NCBI RefSeq assembly: GCF_017833295.1
Contig: NZ_JAFIBW010000001.1
Span: forward strand, 5,642,001-5,706,000
Source: Methylobacterium sp. PvR107
GTDB taxonomy: Bacteria > Pseudomonadota > Alphaproteobacteria > Rhizobiales > Beijerinckiaceae
Direction: 5' to 3'
Length of the DNA: 64,000 bases
This document shows positions 35,692 through 43,920 of the stretch, piece by piece. The notes below the pieces were generated by a model. The model did not search any database and was not told where the DNA came from. It saw nothing but the letters and a program-made list of their open reading frames with translations. Every line of letters begins with the position of its first letter. Within the stretch, counting starts at the first letter, position 1. The position numbers and the translations under genes were made by a program.

Positions 35692-36159
35692 CTACCGCGT
35701 GATCGGAGGCCGTTGAAGGTTTGGCGCCCGTGCCTGCGTATCGCTATAACTCGTCGGTTTTTCAATTTTTACCGAACCGTTTAAAATTTTCGCATCATGG
35801 GCGCGAACTATATCTATATATTCCGACATTTCTTTGGACGGATTTTCGCCCGCCGCGATTTTAAGACATAGTATATCAAGTTCATCTCTCGTAATTCTGT
35901 TTGCCTTCCATTTGCGCTCAAATCCACCAAAAACACCAACAGCCGACGAAACGGACCCTGACAAAGCAATGGCCGGTATGAAGTCGGCCAGTTTTATGCC
36001 AAGAAGCATCGTATCTTTGCCCGCAATGGCCGCTACTACAACGCCCGTTATAGTTGAGATGCCAAACGCCAAGTGAAACGCCGTGCTCCATAGCCTGCAT
36101 CCAATATCGGCCTGCCTGCGACGTATAGAAATCTCGTTCGCAAGCTGTTCTTTGGTCAT
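35692..36159 (-). CDS. Two-helix membrane protein, SLATT-like layout
   Basis: A 155-residue protein from ATG 36159. A charged N-terminal helix (KEQLANEISIRRRQADIGCR) leads into two closely spaced membrane helices (~25-45 and 53-75), then a soluble helical tail (KANRITRDELDILCLKIAAG). SLATT-type proteins, proposed as effectors in nucleotide-signalled defence, share this plan, but I see no sequence signature and no partner gene nearby. The DNA is AT-richer than average. An upstream ATG at 36177 is possible. Confidence 0.5.
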   Translation of the reverse strand: MTKEQLANEISIRRRQADIGCRLWSTAFHLAFGISTITGVVVAAIAGKDTMLLGIKLADFIPAIALSGSVSSAVGVFGGFERKWKANRITRDELDILCLKIAAGENPSKEMSEYIDIVRAHDAKILNGSVKIEKPTSYSDTQARAPNLQRPPITR

Positions 36160-36306
36160 GGCCACCTCGATGAACATGCCTATTGAAGTCTACAATTTTT
36201 TTGTACGGCCCACGTCAGCCGGGGATGGTCGCAGCAGCCTCAACCAGCGCGGCGATGTAGTTCATGCTCCATACCCGGCCCCTGATCGCTGCCGCAATCA
36301 CACTGC

Positions 36307-36350
36307 AAGATCGGACGCTCCCCCGCCCCGTGAGCAGATCGGGGCGGGGC
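36307..36350. repeat. 44-bp intergenic repeat, copy 2, with GC hairpin
   Basis: The near-identical partner of 33960-34003. Here CCCCGCCCCG (36321-36330) and CGGGGCGGGG (36340-36349) form a perfect 10-bp stem with loop TGAGCAGAT. It lies 50 bp before the ATG of the gene at 36400. Confidence 0.6.
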
Positions 36351-36399
36351 CGGGCCGACGATTAGCGGGTCGGCAACCATTCGGCCGTACCCCGCCGGC

Positions 36400-36774
36400 A
36401 TGTCCAACTTCCCACCCGCCGTTGCCTCCTGGCGCGACCAGATCGAGCGCCTGTCCGAGCACGCATCGCCGTGCCGCCATCTCCTGTCGGCGAAGTGGGC
36501 GGCGATGCGGACGAACGCGTTGGCCTTCCTCGATCAGCACGGCGCCGAGGCGCAACGGCTCGGCTGGACGGCGCCGCAATTGTTCGGCGTTCACCCGGAG
36601 CATGGCTTCCTGCGCGTGGAATATGCCGGCGCGCTGATGGTGAACGGCAACCCTGTGGTCGCGGTCGAGAACGAGCGGATCGTGTTTGAGCGGTTCTCCG
36701 GCTACCGGAACAAGCAGGGCCAGACTTGGGGACCTCCTGTCTGGGAGTACGCGGCCAAGGGTATGGGTCGGTGA
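36400..36774 (+). CDS. Small protein of unknown function
   Basis: A 124-residue soluble protein: helical N-terminal half (SWRDQIERLSEHASPCRHLL), then LGWTAPQLFGVHPEHGFLRV and FERFSGYRNKQGQTWGPPVW. I associate this architecture with hypothetical proteins of Methylobacterium prophages and islands. The ATG at 36400 lacks a strong ribosome site; the preceding GC hairpin may act on its transcript. Confidence 0.6.
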   Translation: MSNFPPAVASWRDQIERLSEHASPCRHLLSAKWAAMRTNALAFLDQHGAEAQRLGWTAPQLFGVHPEHGFLRVEYAGALMVNGNPVVAVENERIVFERFSGYRNKQGQTWGPPVWEYAAKGMGR

Positions 36775-36997
36775 AGCGCTTGGTTTAGATCAGGATCGGC
36801 AGCCGGGATCGCTGGTCGGCTTCAGGGTGCTGGCGACAGCTTTGGCGGCCTTCGGGCCAACCGGGTTGGTGCCATGACCTCCCGCCCTGAGTTTGTCCCT
36901 GCGAGCGGGGCCGGGACCCGAATTTGGGAGCGGAAGGGATAAAACAGGCTCCAGCTACGTTAGCGCGTGAACGAACCGCTCGAGTTAAGGACCCAAA

Positions 36998-37237
36998 ATG
37001 CGCAGCCTCATCGTCGCCGTCGGTCTGATTGTTATCGCCGCCCCTGCCTCGGCACAGGCGCTAAATCGTGGCAATCAGGAACTGCAGACCAATTGTGCGG
37101 GTGACGCCATCGCGTTCTGTTCCGGCATCGATCCGAACAGCCCGCAGATGGACGCCTGCTTCAAGAAGAACATGAGCCAGATGTCCGCAAACTGTCGTCG
37201 TGCCATTGATGCTTACAAGGCTGGCGGCGGCAAGTAA
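36998..37237 (+). CDS. Small exported cysteine-rich-repeat protein
   Basis: A 79-residue protein with a signal peptide (ending PASAQ, ~20). The mature ~58 residues hold one Cys-rich repeat: CAGDAIAFCSGIDPNSPQMD, then ACFKKNMSQMSANCRRAI, giving the C-x7-C...C...C pattern of the Cys-rich repeat family seen in Golgi and bacterial exported proteins. ATG 36998 follows AAGGACCCAAA. Probably periplasmic; function unknown. Confidence 0.7.
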   Translation: MRSLIVAVGLIVIAAPASAQALNRGNQELQTNCAGDAIAFCSGIDPNSPQMDACFKKNMSQMSANCRRAIDAYKAGGGK

Positions 37238-37517
37238 CGAGCGGCTTGCGTGTAAGCCCGACATTACTACCCGGCCGGCCCATGATCAGATCGGGCGGCG
37301 GGGCGGGTTCTCTATCAGGTAAGCGCCTGGGCTGGGGCATCCCGCCCTGGGCGTTCGCGGCCGGGGGGCGCTGCTGATTCCGGCTGTGACCAGCGGGGAT
37401 TTCGGGGGTAACTCCGGTCTTAGCCGACACAGGATGTTGCGCCGGCCAAACCATTAACACGCCGAGCCTTTTCGCGGTGCATCATCCCGGTATGTCGAAT
37501 TACATACCGAGCCAGCC

Positions 37518-37715
37518 ATGCACTTCGAGATCCGCTCCACCGGACGACACCTCTGGACCTGGGTGCTGCTCGACGCCACCCAGATGACGGTGCTGGAATC
37601 CGACCGAACGTTTCCGTCCGAGACGCAGGCCTCCGCCGCCGCCTTGGCCTTCTCGAAGCTCGTCACCCGGGCCGGTCGCTCGTTGACCGCCGGCCCAGCG
37701 GGCGGACTGATCTGA
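37518..37715 (+). CDS. Small protein of unknown function
   Basis: A 65-residue soluble protein: MHFEIRSTGRHLWTWVLLD, then DRTFPSETQASAAALAFSKL. The start-beta, then helix-with-Ala pattern recalls small DUF1508-like proteins, but the match is weak. No strong ribosome site is visible. Confidence 0.5.
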   Translation: MHFEIRSTGRHLWTWVLLDATQMTVLESDRTFPSETQASAAALAFSKLVTRAGRSLTAGPAGGLI

Positions 37716-37876
37716 GGCCCGTCTGCCAGGGCGGCGCAAGCGCCTGCCGGACTTCACGTATTCCGACGTCATCCACACCGCTCCACCGCCATCGCGGCCG
37801 CCCACGCGGCTGTAGGTTGAAGCGCGACGCCGCCTCGGGTCTGTTCCGTATTCGTTCGCGAACGGGGGGCACCAGA

Positions 37877-38359
37877 ATGGGGCGTCTGGGCGATGCAAAG
37901 CCTGGCCGTGTCTATGTCGATTGCGCCTCCTGCAAGCGCTCGGGACGCTACACCGTCGCCAGCCTGATCGGTCGCTACGGAGCCGACATCTCGACGTTGG
38001 ACCTGCTGCGCCACCTCACGGCCTCCTGCCGCTACCAGCGCCGCCCCGGGGGCCCGCCCGCGCGGAAATACGCGCACCTCTGCCTCGCCGCGATCACGCT
38101 GCCGCCGCCCGCTAAGAAGATCCCGCCTGTGCCACCGGGCGTCCCCTACACGATCGAGGTCTGGCGCCAGACCGGCGGCAACATCGAGCTGCACCTCGCG
38201 ACGATCTACCCGCTGACCGTGGCGCTCGCCGCATTCGAGGTTGCCTGCAGGGACTGGCCGACGCACGAGGTTACGTTGCGGGATCGTGCTCGAATCGTGC
38301 GGAGGCGGGAACGGCCGCCGCAGAGCGCCACCGCGTGCGGTCTCGGCGGGTCTCGCTGA
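37877..38359 (+). CDS. Protein of unknown function with a possible zinc pair
   Basis: A 160-residue protein from ATG 37877 (the open frame begins at 37817). The N-terminus RVYVDCASCKRSGRYTVASL has a CxxC pair that could bind zinc, and RHLTASCRYQRRPGGPPARK a further Cys. The C-terminal ~25 residues are Arg-rich and overlap a minus-strand ORF (38271-38546) tail to tail, so one of the two is probably shorter in reality. Confidence 0.55.
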   Translation: MGRLGDAKPGRVYVDCASCKRSGRYTVASLIGRYGADISTLDLLRHLTASCRYQRRPGGPPARKYAHLCLAAITLPPPAKKIPPVPPGVPYTIEVWRQTGGNIELHLATIYPLTVALAAFEVACRDWPTHEVTLRDRARIVRRRERPPQSATACGLGGSR

Positions 38360-38546
38360 CGGCGAGCCCGTCGGCCTTCGGGCGCAGCCGTGCGCGGGTC
38401 GCGTGCATGGCGCGGTCCCGGCCGGGCAGCCCGGCGCGCTCGGCGATCTCGCTTGCGGTGGACGGCTCGGGCGTGAGCGCCGCCAGGACGCGCGGGCGGA
38501 TGTCTTGGCGCGGCCGGGCGCCGCGAGGCGAGGGCGCCGTCGGCAT
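38271..38546 (-). CDS. Possible winged-helix protein
   Basis: Residues ~17-65 (IRPRVLAALTPEPSTASEIA, ERAGLPGRDRAMHATRARLR) look like a helix-turn-helix of the type found in phage DNA-binding proteins. The start could be ATG 38546 or 38573. It partly overlaps the upstream 51-residue ORF if the longer start is used. The tail is antisense to the gene at 37877. Confidence 0.45.
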   Translation of the reverse strand: MPTAPSPRGARPRQDIRPRVLAALTPEPSTASEIAERAGLPGRDRAMHATRARLRPKADGLAVSETRRDRTRWRSAAAVPASARFEHDPAT

Positions 38547-38556
38547 CGCCGCCGAG

Positions 38557-38712
38557 CTACGCCACCGTCTCAATCATCCGAGTTCGCGCCGCGACGAGGC
38601 GCTCCGCGTCCGTGTGCACCGGCATGTCGGCGGCGACCCGTTCGACGATCGGAAGCGTGGTAGCTTCGTCCAGGCCGAGCCCGCAAGCGAAGCCGTACAG
38701 CCACCGCATCAT
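38557..38712 (-). CDS. 51-residue protein of unknown function
   Basis: ATG 38712 opens RWLYGFACGLGLDEATTLPI, then VERVAADMPVHTDAERLVAA, with protein-like composition. It ends 10 bp before the start of the next minus-strand ORF, so these tiny genes seem stacked in one transcript. Family unknown. Confidence 0.5.
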   Translation of the reverse strand: MMRWLYGFACGLGLDEATTLPIVERVAADMPVHTDAERLVAARTRMIETVA

Positions 38713-38781
38713 GGGATCGCAGTGCGCGCGTGCGTGGCGTCCGGATCGTCGCGCATTCCCAAGCCCTCAGAGCGAGAAGCT

Positions 38782-39168
38782 TTAACCTGTCCGGTGCGCC
38801 AGACGGTTGCGCAGGTCCACGAGGTCGTCGGCGTCTGCAACGTCGAGGCCAGTCTACGGCACGCCTTCGACCCGGGCGGGCTCACCCGTGCGCACAGTGT
38901 AGACCGTCCAGCCCTCGTCATCCGGGCGCATGTCGTATCTCTCGGCGTTGCTGTTCGCGGGATCGGGCATCCCTCCGGGCAACTGCAGCTTGGTCGCGGC
39001 CGACTCCATCAGGCCGAGCCGCACGCCCAACGCCATCAGATCACCGTCGGTCAGCGTCTCACCGTCGACAAGCCAAGCATCGAACTCTACGCCCCGCGGC
39101 TCGACCGTGTGGCCGCGCAGCCTGAGCGCTTCAAGGGCTTAAAGAACCGGATCGCGGCCTTCGCTCAT
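38782..39168 (-). pseudogene. Small conserved protein with two in-frame stops
   Basis: One 129-codon frame from ATG 39168 to the stop at 38782 contains TAA at 39139-39141 (codon 10) and TAG at 38854-38856. The protein-like sequence continues across both: MSEGRDPVL stop ALEALRLRGHTVEPRG ... GWTVYTVRTGEPARVEGVP stop TGLDVADADDLVDLRNRL. From memory of this small family, the second stop occupies a Gln position (PQTGL). The upstream part (VEFDAWLVDGETLTDGDLMA) is well kept. Two C-to-T changes at Gln codons would explain both stops. Confidence 0.6.
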
Positions 39169-39328
39169 AAGGCGCGGCTACAGCGGGCAGGGGAGGGGCG
39201 TCTATGAGCGCGGACGCAACGAGCATGATTGGGCCAGAATGAACCCAATCACAGGTTCGCCGAAGCGCGCGAAGTTCGCGTGAACCTCCGAGCACTTCCT
39301 AAATTTCCAGCTATGTCGTTGGAATGTA

Positions 39329-39369
39329 TGGTGCTGCGAGAGAGGATTGAACTCTCGACCTCTTCATTA
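39329..39369. repeat. Exact 41-bp copy of the tRNA-Thr 3' end (attachment site)
   Basis: Identical to 45203-45243 in the same orientation, then diverging. The 5' half of the tRNA is absent, so this is the remote attachment site of an element integrated in tRNA-Thr. An integrase fragment follows 170 bp downstream, as expected. Confidence 0.85.
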
Positions 39370-39541
39370 TCAAACCTCTGCCATGGGCTAACAGCCCCTA
39401 ACAGATCAGGTGATTGAGGACGGGAGAAACCACAAGCAGCACTGTCACTTGGCGCCACTGTGAGCCATTGGTAATTACACTGGGTAACAGGCCATAACGG
39501 CCGGAATGCGTTACCCAGGTGATACCCAGGGCTCACGACAG

Positions 39542-39883
39542 ATGACCGCGAAGGTGCTGACCGTGCAAGCCGTCGAACGTCTGAAGCCGGACCCGCTCGT
39601 CCGGCGCGAGATCCCTGATGCCGGGATGCCATCACTCTACCTGATCGTGCATCCGACCGGTCGCAAGGGCTGGTGCGTGCGCTACCGGTTCGGCGGGCGT
39701 CCGCGGAAGATGATGCTTGGACCGTACCCGGCGCTCGACCTGCCGGCGGCGCGCGATCGGGCCCGCGAGGCCGTGCGCACGCTGGCTCTGGGCCGCGATC
39801 CCGGTGCCGAAAAGATCGAGGCAGCGAAGGCCACAGCGGCTTTTCAGAAATCCGCAGGCCCCCTGCGAATGTTCGCGTTTTGA
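39542..39883 (+). pseudogene. Tyrosine integrase, N-terminal fragment
   Basis: A 113-residue open frame matching the N-terminal DUF4102 domain of P4-type integrases: LTVQAVERLKPDPLVRREIP, GMPSLYLIVHPTGRKGWCVR, YRFGGRPRKMMLGPYPALDL, ARDRAREAVRTLALGRDPGA. Full integrases have about 400 residues; the SAM-like and catalytic (R...HxxR...Y) domains are missing and the last residues are foreign. The ATG at 39542 lies beside the attachment site. The element can no longer excise on its own. Confidence 0.8.
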
Positions 39884-39956
39884 ACGCCCGGACTTTCGCA
39901 GAATTCGCAAGTTTCGCACGGGGCACCCGGAAAACCGCAAATCGGGGGCTGCTCCA

Positions 39957-40406
39957 ATGACCCCGGCCGAACGCGACCGCTTCGAGAAGTGCCTCGCCCT
40001 GGCCAAGGGCGGCGGCACCGCCGGAGAACGCGCAGCAGGCCTAGCCGCGGCCGAGCGTGTTGCTGCCTCCGCCGGCCTGACTCTGGTAGACGCCAATGCG
40101 GCCGTCGGACGCTCTCGGCCAGCACCGCCAAAAATGGATTGGCCGCACGCACCACCCCACGCGGCACGTCGGACCCCGTCTAGGGCGAAACCGAAGCGGC
40201 CCGTGAAGCCGCCAACCCTGGATGAGGTGCTTCGGCAGAGGGCTGAAGCTGATGCGGAAAGGCGTCGGGCAACCGCAGCGGCAGATCGCAAGCTGATGAA
40301 GGAACTCGAAGAGCAGGCAGCCTATGAGGCGCAGCAGCGTGAACTGCAGGCTGAACCTGACCGAGAGTGGGCACGGGCGCGGGAAGCGCAGTCCTGGTGC
40401 GCTTAA
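39957..40406 (+). CDS. DUF2786-like helical protein
   Basis: A 149-residue protein. Residues 3-45 (AERDRFEKCLALAKGGGTAG, then AAGLAAAERVAASAGLTLVD) resemble the short helical DUF2786 motif of phage and plasmid proteins. The rest is a Pro-rich linker and a long charged helix (EADAERRRATAAADRKLMKE). ATG 39957 lies 70 bp after the integrase fragment. Confidence 0.55.
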   Translation: MTPAERDRFEKCLALAKGGGTAGERAAGLAAAERVAASAGLTLVDANAAVGRSRPAPPKMDWPHAPPHAARRTPSRAKPKRPVKPPTLDEVLRQRAEADAERRRATAAADRKLMKELEEQAAYEAQQRELQAEPDREWARAREAQSWCA

Positions 40407-40440
40407 ACGATCAAGCCACGAGGCTGCATACGCCTCATGA

Positions 40441-40728
40441 CTACCACTGACGCCCACTCGCTCGGCTATCTGGGTAATCTTTGCAGAAGGGCTTCAAGTT
40501 GAGACGTGATTTTCTGTTGATGCCGCACCAAGACACGATCTCGTCTACGATCATCGCGCAAGGATTATCGACGTGGCATGGCGGATGAGTTGCTTCAGAA
40601 ATAGATTTGCACTGCGCAACGATCATTGATGCCTTTGCGCGTCCAGCTGTCGCAAGACACGATCCATCCCTTGCAAGCGCGGCACCAGAGACTGCAATTA
40701 ATGCGCCAAACAGGGCGACGGTCTTCAT
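40441..40728 (-). CDS. Exported six-Cys protein, paralogue of the gene at 40803
   Basis: A 95-residue protein from ATG 40728, set by GGAGGA upstream. The signal peptide ends near ALARDG (~20). The mature domain has six Cys and shares with the product of 40803-41105 the pattern SCL...VAQCKxISE...C...C...IVxEI...C...FCKDYP. It is probably a disulfide-bonded periplasmic or secreted protein. No known family comes to mind. The two genes are divergent over a 74-bp gap. Confidence 0.65.
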   Translation of the reverse strand: MKTVALFGALIAVSGAALARDGSCLATAGRAKASMIVAQCKSISEATHPPCHVDNPCAMIVDEIVSWCGINRKSRLNLKPFCKDYPDSRASGRQW

Positions 40729-40802
40729 CACAATTCCTCCGTCCAGATAAATTGACGACCGATCATATTCAGTGGTAAGCGATTATATATCGCCTGCCAA
40801 CA

Positions 40803-41105
40803 ATGATAGATCTTTTTAAGATGCTTTTATTATTGTTATTTCTGGGTATCACGCCCGCCAATGCTGTTCCTCGCGAGCCATCATGCCTTAAAGCAACAAA
40901 TGCCGAGAATACATCTCGACTTGTCGCGCAATGCAAAGCAATTTCGGAACCGAACCGGCCTTCATCAGCTTGCAGTTCGCAAAAATCTTGCACGGTCATC
41001 ATCCGCGAGATCATAAGGCTCTGCAACAATCACCCCAGCGGCCGTTCCTACGTGAAGGATTTCTGCAAAGATTATCCCGCAGATATGGGGCTGCCCGAGG
41101 ATTGA
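40803..41105 (+). CDS. Exported six-Cys protein, paralogue of the gene at 40441
   Basis: A 100-residue protein with a leucine-rich signal peptide (MLLLLLFLGITPANA) and a mature part sharing the six-Cys pattern of its divergent neighbour: PSCLKATNAENTSRLVAQCK, AISEPNRPSSACSS, CTVIIREIIRLC, KDFCKDYP. ATG 40803 has no clear ribosome site; ATG 40821, just before the Leu run, is an alternative. The local DNA is AT-rich. Two copies facing apart suggest an inverted duplication followed by divergence. Confidence 0.65.
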   Translation: MIDLFKMLLLLLFLGITPANAVPREPSCLKATNAENTSRLVAQCKAISEPNRPSSACSSQKSCTVIIREIIRLCNNHPSGRSYVKDFCKDYPADMGLPED

Positions 41106-41123
41106 TACGCCCTTTTGCTGCGC

Positions 41124-41468
41124 TCATTGAGAACCGCGCATGAACTCGGAGCGCAACGCAAATCCGGGATCGCACGCGTTGCACGGGCTGACCCAGACAT
41201 ATGGCGTCCCTGTCGCGGCACCGAGCAGAACCATGATTGCTCCGCGATCATACGATCGGAGCAATCTCGCACCCGATTTGGGTGCATTGTAAACACGCAC
41301 CGTCGATCCCGTCGTATATAATTTACCACCACCTCTTCTATCAACTTTGTACTTCGTTTTTGGTGGATCGAATGACGGTCTATCGTTCGCTTCATCGTAT
41401 GCCGCAAAAGTGGCGGCTGGCAGAACAAGCCAAATCACCAACGCTAAGAATGCCGTTAGCCGCATCAT
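41124..41468 (-). CDS. Exported SH3-like protein
   Basis: A 114-residue protein from ATG 41468 (GGAG upstream) with a signal peptide (ending TFAA, ~24). Residues ~50-110 (KLYTTGSTVRVYNAPKSGAR, LLRSYDRGAIMVLLGAATGT, YVWVSPCNACDPGFALRSEF) follow the bacterial SH3b pattern, used to bind cell-wall or protein targets, with one likely disulfide. It converges tail to tail with the six-Cys gene. Confidence 0.6.
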   Translation of the reverse strand: MMRLTAFLALVIWLVLPAATFAAYDEANDRPSFDPPKTKYKVDRRGGGKLYTTGSTVRVYNAPKSGARLLRSYDRGAIMVLLGAATGTPYVWVSPCNACDPGFALRSEFMRGSQ

Positions 41469-41758
41469 CACTTTTCAACTCCATTCAATTGGAGAGCGTC
41501 TGGTAGGCTATTGCTTCGATGATGTTCACAAAGAGCACATGTCAGTTGTGATTATTGTCAAGGACGCGAGATGACAGGTCCATGGTGCGACATATTGTCA
41601 GCAATTTAGCAGGCCGAAGATAACGTGACACAACAATACATAACTTAGGACAAAAAAGCGCATTGACTGTTCGCCTCCCCATTTGCGGCAAGGGCTTTCT
41701 GAATTGGCATGAAAGAACCAAGGTATTAGCTACGCAGTGATTGAGGCGCAGCCACATC

Positions 41759-41977
41759 ATGACCAATACTCTTCGTCGAGATGCTTTGCTCCGGCTGAAG
41801 GTCGAAACCGACCTCGCCCAAGCGGTGGAAGCCACGGCCCGCCAGCGCGGCCAGACCATGTCTGAGTTCACGCGCCTGAGCCTGCGCGCTCATCTCGCCC
41901 GTCATGGTGTCCGGCTCGGCCCGGATGATGGCCCGCGCACCCCGCCGGCTGCTCCCGCTCTCGCTCGCGCGGCTTGA
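41759..41977 (+). CDS. Ribbon-helix-helix-like small protein
   Basis: A 72-residue protein from ATG 41759: LRRDALLRLKVETDLAQAVE, ATARQRGQTMSEFTRLSLRA. The strand-helix-turn-helix order and the TMSEFTRLSLR segment fit Arc/CopG-type DNA-binding proteins. It is the nearest candidate regulator to the palindrome array 2 kb downstream. It lies 12 bp before the next start. Confidence 0.6.
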   Translation: MTNTLRRDALLRLKVETDLAQAVEATARQRGQTMSEFTRLSLRAHLARHGVRLGPDDGPRTPPAAPALARAA

Positions 41978-41988
41978 GGGAGACCGGC

Positions 41989-42532
41989 ATGAACCTCCCC
42001 GTCGCCAACATCCGCCACGACCGCCACGTCGCCCCCCTTCGCCAGCCTCGGCCGCAGTCGTCCCAACCTGCAGGCGGTCCCACAGATTGGTCCGCGGACC
42101 TCGACGCAGATCCACGCCGAGCGTGATGCCGCCCAAGCCGAACGCGAGGCTCTGGAAGCCAGCCGTCCGGACGTGCTTCTGAACGGCACCGCCGACGACG
42201 TGGCCAACCTCGACCACCGTGTCGCCCTCACCAAGATCCGGCTCGACCAGCTGGATGTTCAGCACGCCGCTGCAGTGCTTGCCGAGGCTGAGGCTAAAGC
42301 TGCTCACGAGGTCGAACAGAAGCGCCGCCGGGATCTGCACCGCAAGGCCATGAAGGCTTCAGCCGAGGTCGAGAAGCTGGCTGCCGAGTACGTCACCGAG
42401 GCGCAGCGCCTTGTGCCGCTGTTGGAGCGGATCCGGGAGCGGGCAGCGCTGATCGAGGCTGCCAACTACGCCTTGCCCAACGGTGTCGAGCCGGTTCCGA
42501 CCGGCGAGCCCCCCTGCCGCTGGGAGGGCCGG
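41989..42532 (+). pseudogene. Coiled-coil phage-like protein, frameshifted and fused downstream
   Basis: ATG 41989 opens MNLPVANIRHDRHVAP, but the protein-like frame then continues one frame over (SLGRSRPNLQAVPQIGPRTS, HAERDAAQAEREALEASRPD, KIRLDQLDVQHAAAVLAEAE) after the run of six C at about 42029-42034. The helical part runs to about 42530, where the frame becomes Arg-rich noise and another reading frame takes over. A one-base slip in the C-run plus a deletion at the 3' end explain this. A phage structural origin is likely from its neighbour. Confidence 0.5.
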
Positions 42533-43901
42533 CCCGATCAGCCGCACGCCTCAATCGCTGGCCGCGATCGGCATTACCGGTCTCGGCGCGGGCGTGGCCG
42601 TGGCCGTGGCCGGCGTCGTCTCGGCGCTCAATTCGCTCGGCAGCAATCTGTCTACTCTAGGGGTGCTGGGCCGTGAAACCGGCATGGCGGCAGACCAACT
42701 CAGAGTTTTTCAAAGCGTTGCTAGCAAGTTTGGTGTTTCCGGAGATGCCTCTTCGGCTGCAGCGAAGACCTTCTCACAGAACATGCGCGACATCCGCCGC
42801 GGCGTCGGCGAAACGATGGGCTTCCTGCAGTCGCAGAACCAGATCGTAGCGCAGTTCGCGATCAAGCTGAAGGGCACGACAAACAACGACGAAGCCCTCA
42901 AGATGGCTGAGGAGTTTCTGGAGCAAATCCCGAATGCGGTGGATCGCAGGCGGTTCGCTGAGAAGCTATTCGGCAACATGGACCTGGGGCGGCTTGGTGA
43001 TAAACATCTCGGCTCTATCCGGGACCTGAACGCCAAGACGGCTGAAAAGCTAGGTTCCCTTGATCCGAAAACTGTTGAGAGCGCCGAGAGGTACGAAAGA
43101 GCGCTGGATAGCCTCCGCTCCTCAATGCAGAAAGTCGGCACGGCTATTGCCACGGAGCTTATGGCGCCGGCAGAGCAGTTTGCGACGTGGGTTGATGATA
43201 TCGCCTCTGGCAAGCGGAAGGATCTGATTGAGAGCCTGCGTCAGGCAATGCGCGACATCGGCGCGGAGCTGGGCAAAATCGACTGGGTGACCGCCGGTAA
43301 GAGCGCTGAGCAAGGCCTGAAGGACGCGGGTGAGGTAGTCAAGTCGCTGGCTAAAGGCGTGAAAGAAGTAGCTGAAGCTATTCGTTACATGCGAGAAGGC
43401 GAAGCCGCGCGGGTCGGACGCAGCCTTGATGGGGCCTCCGGCCCGCTACCCCGCAAGCTTGCTCCTCGGGTTGGCGATGATGGAATTGCGGCCAAGGAAG
43501 AGATTGAGGTCTTTCGCAAGCAGATCAAAGACCCATCCTTTTATGATTTTGAGAGTGGGACATCCGTCAATTTGTCTTCGCAGAATGGAGAGCGTCAAAA
43601 GCAGCTGGAGACGGCAGAAGCACGCCTGAAGGCTCTGCAAAATCGCATCCCCGAGCAACGCCAGAAGGATTTCGAGTCCAGCGAGAAGCTGCGCCGCTCG
43701 ATTGACGGCCTGTCGGAGCAGCTGAAGCAGCAGCAGAACGGCAAGGATGCGACCGCGCAGAAATCGAGCCTGGACGCTGACGAGCTGTTCGGTGGCGCCC
43801 GGATCCAGGCCGCCTCGCTCGGCGCGGCTAGGATCTACGGTGGTCAGGCTGAAGCTCTGGCAGCTCGGGCGGAACTGCCGTCGCTGGCAGCAATGCGGTG
43901 A
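42533..43901 (+). pseudogene. Phage tail tape-measure-like protein, N-terminally truncated
   Basis: From about 42535 the frame reads SLAAIGITGLGAGVAVAVAG, LGRETGMAADQLRVFQSVAS, AAKTFSQNMRDIRRGVGETM, then long helices (YERALDSLRSSMQKVGTAIA, AEQGLKDAGEVVKSLAKGVK) to 43901. Repeated helical segments and the glycine/alanine membrane-like start are typical of tail tape-measure proteins, which are usually far longer. The 5' end is fused to another ORF, and no other tail gene is present. It is a prophage remnant. Confidence 0.6.
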
Positions 43902-43920
43902 GACGTTGACGAAAACTTTT

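Noticed and set aside
39329..39369. Second tRNA-Thr gene
   Set aside because: Only the 3' 41 nt are present; the anticodon arm and 5' acceptor strand are missing, so it is an attachment copy.
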